DNA of 64,000 bases from Edaphochlamys debaryana (lineage: Eukaryota; Chlorophyta; Chlorophyceae; Chlamydomonadales). This document shows, piece after piece, positions 57,109-64,000 of the stretch. How positions within the stretch are numbered: position 1 is the first letter of the stretch; every line of letters starts with the position of its first letter. The notes beneath the pieces were generated by a model. The model did no database searches. It saw nothing but the letters and a program-made list of their open reading frames with translations, and was not told the origin of the DNA. Made by a program: the position numbers and the translations under genes. The stretch is from contig JAEHOE010000155.1 of assembly GCA_016858145.1 (NCBI GenBank), positions 214,233-278,232 on the forward strand, in the 5' to 3' direction.

Positions 57109-59342
57109 ATGGCCTCCCTCACTAAGCGCCTGATGGGGGGCTGGACGTCGCTGCACGCAGCGGCGGCATCAGGGGACCTACAGGTGAGGAGGGTGGGGAC
57201 GGAGGACGGGGGAGGTCTGCGGAGCGGGACCTGCGGGAACGAATCCCGGGGCCTGGACGAGGTCATGTGTTGGGCAGCCCACGTCCGCCCTGCCCCTCCT
57301 TCGGCTCTTGCCGCAATCATTAATGAGTTTCAACCCCATACGCCTCTTATACTCTCCACCGCAGGGCGTGCGCACTGCTGTGCAGAAGTCCCCTGGTGAC
57401 GTGGACAAGGCCACGAGGGAGCGGCAGACGGCCCTGCACCTGGTGGGGGGGGAAGGGGGGGGGGGGCGGTGTGGTGGAGTGGGGTAGGGGACGGAGTCGA
57501 GTCTGGGGTTGGGCTGATGTGGATGCGGATGCGAACGGAGGGGCCCAGACCCACCCAACCCCGGCCCCCCAATTCCACCCCCCCACTACCACCCCCACCC
57601 CCACAGGCCGCTGCGGGCGGCTTCGAGGCGGTGATAGGGGAGCTGCTGGACCGCCAGGCGAGGGCGGGGCTGCAGGACGAGGTGGGGCGGGGGGGGGGGG
57701 GGGGGCGGAGCGGGGGCCAGTTGGGGCGCTCCTTGACGAGTTAGAGAGTGGAGAGACCGGCAGTTGGGGAGCGGGGTCCCTCGCGCGCGCCCCATGGCCC
57801 AGCCATCTCCGGGGCTTGCAGCCCGAAGGCGCCGGCTTGCGTAACCTGACGCCATAGCTATCATCTGCCACCCCACCCTACCACTTCCCACCTTCTCGGG
57901 GGGGGGCCAAGAGCAGATGGGCCGGGCGGCTGCGGCGCAGGTGTTTCACCGGCTACCCTACCTGCCCACATCGTTGTGCCCTCTTTTCCACCCCCACCCC
58001 CCCAGGCCGGCCGCACGCCCCTCCACGTGGCGGCCTCCGCGGGCCACCCCCGCGCCATCGCCGCCCTGCTGGGCCCCCGCAACCGGGAGGGGCCCGCGGG
58101 CCGCGCGGCGCTGCTGGCGGCGCGGGACCGGGAGGGGCGGGACGCGCTGGGGGCGGCGGTGGCTGCGGGGCAGGCGGGGGCGGTGGAGGAGCTGCTGCGG
58201 CAGGGGGCGGACGCGGCGAGGAGCGTGGACGCGGTGGGTGGGGGGGAGAGGAAGGGGCGAGGGAAGGGCGGGGGAAGGGGAGCGGGCGGGGAAGAGGGGG
58301 AGGACACGACTGTGGGGCGAGGTGGATGGGGCGCTGAGGATATGACTGCCTCACCGGCCCGAGTGCTCTCCACCTCCCTCCCTCGTCCCCTTCTCAACCC
58401 CGCCTTCCTGTAGGCCGGCCGCGGCCTGATGCACGCCGCCGTGCGCTGCGGCCACCCCCACCTGCTCCCCCTGCTGGCCCCCGCCTGCGGCCTGGAGCAG
58501 CGGGACCCGGGCTCCGGGGGCACGCCCCTGCACGCAGCGGCCGCCGCGGGGCCGGCGGGGGCGGCCTGCCTGGGCTGGCTGCTGGGGGCGGGGGCGTCGG
58601 TGGTGACACGGGACAACGCAGGTGGGTGTCTGAGGGGAAGGGGCAGGGGGGAGGGAGGGTGTTCGGGGGCCCCTGTTGCCTCCTTTGCCCCGTCACCAGC
58701 ATCACGCCGTGTCCCGCTCGCACAGTCCCTTGCACGCTCGTTGTCAAGCTTGGCACACACCCTCCCCACGCAGGCCGCACGCCGGCGGAGGCGGCGCTGG
58801 CGGCGGGTCAGCACGGCTCCGCCAAGGCCATTCGCGAGGCCGTGCTCAGCGGGGCAGCGGGGGCAGGGCCAGGGGCGGCGGCGGCGGCGGGGCCAGGGGC
58901 GCTGGCAGCGGGGTCGAGGCCGCAGCCGGCGGCGCCGTCGCCCGCGTCGCACAACCTGTACGGCTACCCGGCGCCGCCGGCGGGCGCCGCCAGCGGCGGG
59001 AGCGTGACGTCATCGGCGGCTGCGGCGGGGCCGTCGGGGGGGTACGTGTCGGCGACGCCGTGGGCTGCCCCTGCGCAGGCCCCGCCGCCGCACGCCCACG
59101 ACCCCAGCGCTCCTCCAGCGGGCGGGGCTGCGGCGGAAGCCGGGCCGGCACCCGCCGCCCCCGCTTCGGGGCCCAAGTTCGAGATCCCCGCGCAGCCGCC
59201 CCCGCCCACCTACTACCCCCTACCCCGCCGCCCCGCCGGGCGCTGGCGTCTACTACTGAGCCTTAGGGACCGCACGTCTCGGGTCTGTGCGCCGAGATGG
59301 GGGAGGGGGGGGAAATGGCCCTCCTGTGCCGGGGATACATAG
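57109..59342 (+). CDS. Ankyrin-repeat protein
   Basis: Six exons, 410 aa: 57109-57183, 57365-57442, 57607-57681, 58006-58233, 58414-58621, 58774-59342; phases agree. At least six ankyrin units are visible from residue 13 to about 245, with helix starts WTSLHAAAASGD, QTALHLAAAGG, GRTPLHVAASAGHPRAIAALL, MHAAVRCGHPHLL, GTPLHAAAAAGPAG and GRTPAEAALAAGQHG; several exon boundaries fall at repeat edges. The last 150 residues are Ala/Pro/Gly-rich and disordered (GPKFEIPAQPPPPTYYP). No kinase, channel or F-box partner domain is present, so it is probably a protein-interaction scaffold of unknown partner. The frame stays open past a Pro-rich stretch to a TAG at 59340; a small indel there would change the tail. 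TGTAA at 59661 is a candidate poly(A) signal. Confidence 0.82.
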
Positions 59343-60307
59343 CGGCACATGGGAACATGCCAGCGGCCCAGATGGGGCAGCGCTAGCAAGGGGTGGTGGG
59401 TCCGCGCCGCTGGGGCGACCAGCTAGCTGGGCGTATGCGGCTAGGCTTCAGGGCGCAGGCAGGGGGGCAGGATGCAACGCTCGGGGTACTCTGGGTAGAG
59501 CAGTGCATGCGCAGAGGGGCTGGCAGAGAGCATGTAGCTGTAGCATGTAGATGTAGCATGAGAGCTGTCCGGTGTTGCTGTTGTGAAGGCGAGCGAGAGT
59601 TGGTGCGAGAATACGGCAAGTGCGTGGGTAGCATGTATAGCCGAGGCTTTGCCAGTGCCGTGTAACAAGCAAGCTGCGAGGCGTGCAGTTGTGTTGGCGG
59701 CCGAGTCGCCTTGGATGCCTCCCCCGATGCAGCGCCTCACGAGCTTTGATGAACGCCGCCTCTTGCCAGCCCGCCTCGCCCGCCCTCCCGCCCGCTGCCA
59801 GCCCCACCTCCCAGCCACACGCTGTCGTCAGAGCATGCGGTACGGTACGCTGACAGCAGCCAGCAGCCAGGCACCCCCATGCATCCGGCGCTCCCGCCCC
59901 CGATCGGCCCTACCTATTATCTGCCAGCGTGCCAGGCACCTCCATCCACCAAGCAAGTGATTGAGCCACTGCGGCGGCGCCTTGCTTCCGGGGCACCCGG
60001 GAACGGCCCCATATCTTGTCCTGAACGTGGATGGGGGGGCCGAGGCTGTGCGTCCCCAGTTTGGGGACGGCCCCTGAAGCCCCCATCACGAGCCCGCCTC
60101 CAGCCTCCTCTCTGCCTCCAGCCTCCAGCCTCCCCGACCCAAGTAGGCCCGCTGTCAAGGCATCCGTCGCATTGACACGCGGGGGAGCAGCTGGCGACGC
60201 GGTCCGCTCAGCGCCGGCGCCACCGCCCCACTCCACCCCACCCCACAGCCCCCCCACTGCCCAGGCTGGCGCCGTGGCTCCCGGCAGAGAGCGGGGGCGG
60301 AGGGGGC
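59343..60307. other. Convergent intergenic region
   Basis: Lies between the ankyrin gene and the leftward small gene, so it should hold both 3' UTRs. TGTAA at 59661-59665 fits the rightward gene. No ORF with recognisable motif. Confidence 0.5.
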
Positions 60308-61339
60308 TCAGCGCCGCCGCCCGGTCGGCCGCGGTCCCCCGGGTAGGTTGGCTGCGGAGTGCCCGTGGAAGGGGTGGAGGGTGTTGGGATGTGCATGGGT
60401 TGATTGGGAGCTGACAGGGGGATGGCAGAGGGGCCGGGGCGCAAAGGGAGCTCCGCCGGCGGGGCTTCCTGCTGCCGGGGCAACAACCATCCAGCTAATG
60501 CCCTCTCCCTGCCGCATACTCTGCCGCCCATCCCCAAACCCTGCCACTCCGCTACCCCGTTCGTTGCCCCCTCCTGCCCCTCGCTCCCGCGGCGCTCACC
60601 GCACTGCGCGATTTGCCGCGGCGCCCCCTCCCCCACCAGCTCGCCCCTGCAGCCGTACGCCGCTGCGTCCCGCCGCCCCTCCTCCTCCGAGGGGGGCCGA
60701 ACGTAGGTGGTGCGGCCCACGCCGTCGATGACGCCCAGAGCTGGTATGGATGGATGCGTGGGTGGGGGTTGGGGGCGAAGGGGCGCGGCAAGGGAGGTGG
60801 GTACGTGGGTGCGTCGGGTGGGGGTATAGGTGGGTTGCGAAGGTGCGCGGCAGGAGCGAGCCGGGGGAAAGGGAGCTCAGCAAAGCGACAGGAGTACGCC
60901 GTGACGTACGGCCGTTGGGTTCTGCGAAAGCTGCACGACCCACCCCGCGCATACCTAACCCGAGCATTTAAACACAACAAACCTGGATTGAGCAGAATGG
61001 GGAATCCGAAGGGAAAGAACTCTGCAGCAGGCAGGCGAGGGAGCGAGGGCGGGGTGCCGTGGTGAAGGGCGGCCCGCCACACCGGCCCTAGCTTTTTCCC
61101 ACCGGGGTAGCCTACGCACCGTACTGCCTCAGGCGCCGTCCGAGGCCTCCGCAGGGCACATGCCCCCGAAGCAAGTGCCGGCAGTCGTGGGGGCGAGCGG
61201 TGGCAGGGCCGCCGTCGGCGGCGGGCTCGGGGGGCGTGCCGCGAGCCACGCCCAGCAGCGCTGTGAGCGCCACTCCGATCAGGAGCGCTGACCTCAGAGC
61301 AGCTCGCGCGGTGTGGGACCCGGTGTGCTTAGGCCTCAT
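60308..61339 (-). CDS. Small putative secreted or membrane-anchored protein, unknown function
   Basis: Proposed three exons, 134 aa: 61120-61339, 60600-60740, 60308-60351. The model rests on phase agreement at both junctions (TACG|GTGCGT to CAG|CTCTGG, and TGCG|GTGAGC to CAG|CCAACC). The N-terminus has a basic segment then SALLIGVALTALLGVARG, a signal peptide or signal anchor. The rest has four Cys (HDCRHLL, VPCGG, YGCRG, AQCAN), a polar middle (VIDGVGRTTYVRPPSEEEGR) and a basic end. I do not recognise a family. It could instead be a non-coding transcript or part of a longer gene; divergent from the membrane-protein gene at 62239. Confidence 0.45.
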
Positions 61340-62238
61340 GCTGCTGAGCGCGCGAGCTGAGGCGCGGTGGGCGGGATTAGTCGGATGTTGGGACTGCGGC
61401 CGTCCCCTGGGTCCTTGGGGCCACACGCTGGGGCTTGCCTATATGGACACGAAGGCGAAGTGAGTACAGTGAGGAGCTGGGGCGCCCGGCCTTGCTAGAA
61501 GGGGCTCGATCGGCGCTGGAGGGCTGTCGCCGAGCTGTCAGTCAGAGTGTGCGGGTGCCCCGATCCGCGCCGTGCCTGGCTTCGCGAGTCTGCCCTGCTG
61601 CAAACAAAAATCGGCGTCGCACGATACGCTCCAGCGCCTTGATCAGAGCGAACTGAGGCCACGCTGAGTTTGTTTTATCTCGAAGCACAAGTTGGCGTCC
61701 CCCGTTATCAAGAGTCATCTAGATTGCGTTCAATTACATATAAGAGCAACCCCAGACAAACTGGAAGCATAGCAGCGGCTTGCGCCGCGCATGCGCATGC
61801 AAAGCGGTTTGCCTCGCGGCACCCTCGCCTAAACTAGGCAGTTCACGCACGACCTGCACTGTGGCGGTAGCAAGAAGGCACACGTGGAGCTGTTCCGGTG
61901 CGTGGTGGTCCCGGGTGGAGTGGAGTGGAGGTGGGTGCGGTGCCCCACGCACACCCGCCCGCTAGTTTTCCCCCGCCCCCACCCCGCCGGCGACTTCCCT
62001 TGGAACCCGAACCACGGTACGCCCGCTAATTTACCCTCGTCCTCCAGCCGCCCAACCACCCTCGCCTGCTGACATGCCCCCCGAGCCGCAGACTCTGCTG
62101 CTTCAGGGACGGCCCGCCTGACCTCACGACAGCCTCGCCTGCAGCTCTCGGCTTCAGCAGTTCAGCAGATCAGCACTGCCCGGGGCTGACCGGGTCGGTC
62201 GGCCCCTCCACGGCCCCCGCCTGCCGGGCCTCGGTTGC
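61340..62238. promoter_or_regulatory. Divergent intergenic region with an upstream ORF
   Basis: 899 bases between two divergent start codons. Lower G+C around 61600-61770. A 15-codon ORF (62074-62121) precedes the rightward start by 117 bases; if transcribed, it would be a uORF of the membrane-protein mRNA. Confidence 0.4.
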
Positions 62239-64000
62239 ATGCGGTCCGCCTCCCCCGACCGCCGCGGCCTGGCGCCCGGGCCCGCCTGGGCCCCGGGCGG
62301 GGAGGCGGGGCCCTCCACCTCCACCCCACCGCCCAGCCGCCCCCGCTCCTCGATCGGGCCCCACACCCACGCCGGCCACAGCAGCCGCCCCTACTCCTAC
62401 TCCGCCTCCGGCACCGCCCCCGGCCCCGGAGGTTCCTGGAGCCCCGCCCACCCCCACCTCCATCCTCCTCCGCGCGGAGGCGGCGCAGTCTGGGGCGGGG
62501 CCGCCGGCGGAGGTGGAGGCGGAGGCGGCGGCGGGGGCGGTCCCGGCGGTCCCGGCGGCGGCTCCCCTCCGGCTCGGGCTCCCCCCGCCCTCCCCTCCCT
62601 GGAGCTGTCCAGCCTCCGCTTCCACGACCCCGCCCTGGAGGGGGCCTTCCTGGCGCGGCAGGCTGACTTCTGCTGGGGGGCGCTGGACAGGCCGGCGCTG
62701 GGGTGGGTGGGGGCGTTGGGGGAGGGGGGGGCAGGGTGGGAGGGAGGAGCAGGGTGGGAGGGGGGGAGGCAGGGGGCAGGGGTGGGGAATGGCCCCCGCT
62801 GTCGCGATGAGGGCGCATGAGGAATCCAGCCTGGAGGGAGCAGAGGCAGTGTGGGAGGGGTCACGAGGGGGCACGCCTGGCACGAGGGAACCCCTCTTCC
62901 ACGCACCTTCTACCCCCCTGCTCCCCTTCTCCCGCTTCCCCCCTCCCCCCTCCCAGCGCCGTGCTGATGATGCTGCTCCTGTCCTGGCTGCTGCGCGGCT
63001 CGCTGCCCGCCTGCCAGCCCCTTCTGGCGCTGTCGTCTCTCGCTTACGCGGCACACGCGGCGGCGGTGGGGGCGCTGCAGGCGGCGGACGCAGAGGTGGG
63101 GGTGGAGGGGGGGTGGCGGTGTTGGCATGGGAAGGTTGCGGCGAGCGCTGCAGGTGGCTGGCGGCGGGGGGCGGGGTCAGTTGGAAGAGGGGGTGGGGCG
63201 GTCCCGGGGTGGGGGGCCTGATGGAGGGCCGGGGAGTCACATTGCCGGGTGGTAATGCGGAGCCGTTGGGGGCCGGGGCGCCCGCGACACACGGCGGGGA
63301 TTGCGCGCATCCCTCCGCTGCCCCGTGGCTGGAGAGGGCCCGGCCCCCGGGTGAGGTGGGCAGGGGACGAGGGGCCGAGCTTCCCCTGACGCTTCTTTGA
63401 CCATCGCCCCCACCCCTACCCCTCTTCCCGCCCGCTGACTATCGTTCCCCCCACGGACCCCCCACCCACCCCCCAGGCTGTCCACGCCTGGCGCACCCCC
63501 TGCTTGGGGGCGGTGCGCCTGGCCTACGCGGCGTCCTTCGCTGCGGCCAACACGGGGTGCCGGGCGGCGGAGTACGCGGGGTGCAGGTGGGGAGGGAGTG
63601 TGTGCGTGGGTGCAAGGCGGAACGATGTGTGCAGGCGAGGAGGGCGAGGGGATGTGTGCAGGCGGAGAGGGGACAGGGCGGTGCAGATTCCGGGGTGCGA
63701 CGGCCGTCCATACACACCTGCCCCCCCCCCCTTTCCACCCCCACCCCCCAGCTCCCCACCCGCGCTCCACCGCTTCCTGGGGGACTCGGGGCTGCTGGTG
63801 CTGGTGTTCCAGGTGGGGGGGCGGGAGGGGTGAGTGGGACGGGTGAGGGGGGCGCTGCGTGCAGAATGCGTTTGACCCACGGCGCAATCCTGGCCGTGCA
63901 TCGGCTGTCGGCCGGCCCACTCCTCCCCTCCTGCCCCCCGCCGTCGCCCCTGCCCCCCTCCCTCCGGCCCCTCCAGACCTTCGCCCTCCCGCTGGCCCTT
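62239..64000 (+). CDS. Multi-pass membrane protein, N-terminal part (runs off right edge)
   Basis: Exons 62239-62702, 62957-63095, 63477-63586, 63752-63812 and 63977-64000 (incomplete); phases agree, about 266 codons visible. Residues 1-120 are a Gly/Pro/Ser-rich cytosolic-looking leader with long Gly runs. Then LELSSLRFHDPALEGAFLAR, a short conserved-looking block, precedes hydrophobic segments: VLMMLLLSWLLRGSLPACQPLLALSSLAYAAH (two helices, split by GSLPACQP), VRLAYAASFAAA, and FLGDSGLLVLVFQTFALPLAL, with several Cys. Such a layout is seen in algal multi-pass proteins including receptor cyclases, but no catalytic domain lies in the window, so function is not assigned. Start chosen at the first ATG of the open frame. 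Confidence 0.65.

Noticed and set aside
59583..60175. Plus-strand ORFs after the ankyrin gene
   Set aside because: Pro/Arg/Ser-rich open stretches expected from base composition; no motif.
1..64000. CRISPR arrays, bacterial operons, phage genes
   Set aside because: No regularly spaced repeats with unique spacers; genes are intron-rich and eukaryotic.

Overview
The window looks like nuclear DNA of a GC-rich green alga, most likely a chlamydomonadalean or volvocine relative. It has very high G+C, dense short introns with C-rich 3' ends and mostly GTG/GTA donors, eukaryotic gene families, TGTAA-type candidate poly(A) signals, and an endonuclease-type LINE. No bacterial operons, CRISPR arrays, rRNA or convincing tRNA genes are visible. 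All gene models are spliced by eye from GT(GC)/AG sites and reading-phase agreement; none has transcript support.

Layout. 1-3984 (-): partial CDKL-family protein kinase running off the left edge. 5647-13363 (-): inositol-polyphosphate 5-phosphatase of 1489 aa ending in a CAAX box (INPP5E/INPP5B-like). 14122-20824 (+): eukaryotic-type glutamyl-tRNA synthetase with a GST-like N-terminus and a possible organelle presequence, divergent from the phosphatase. 22959-28603 (+) and 31956-38005 (-): two intact single-pass receptor-like TKL kinases forming a large inverted duplication around a repeat-rich spacer. 39578-49972 (-): a 25-exon, 1449-aa protein, tentatively DNAAF9/Shulin (C20orf194)-like. 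About 50400-56550 (+): an L1-type LINE with ORF1 and a frameshifted ORF2. 57109-59342 (+): an ankyrin-repeat protein. 60308-61339 (-): a small putative secreted protein. 62239-64000 (+): a partial multi-pass membrane protein.

Three of the genes (CDKL kinase, INPP5E-like phosphatase, possible dynein-arm assembly factor) belong to or resemble families tied to cilia, which fits a flagellate alga; their proximity may be coincidental.

The most notable features are structural. The receptor-kinase pair is a mosaic: a nearly identical kinase half, introns included, joined to a diverged ectodomain half, and one copy has a precise 100-bp intron that the other lacks. Several introns hold tandem copies of the preceding exon end with its 5' splice site. 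A perfect 78-bp repeat sits in two introns of the synthetase gene. In the LINE, ORF1 and ORF2 overlap as TAATG.
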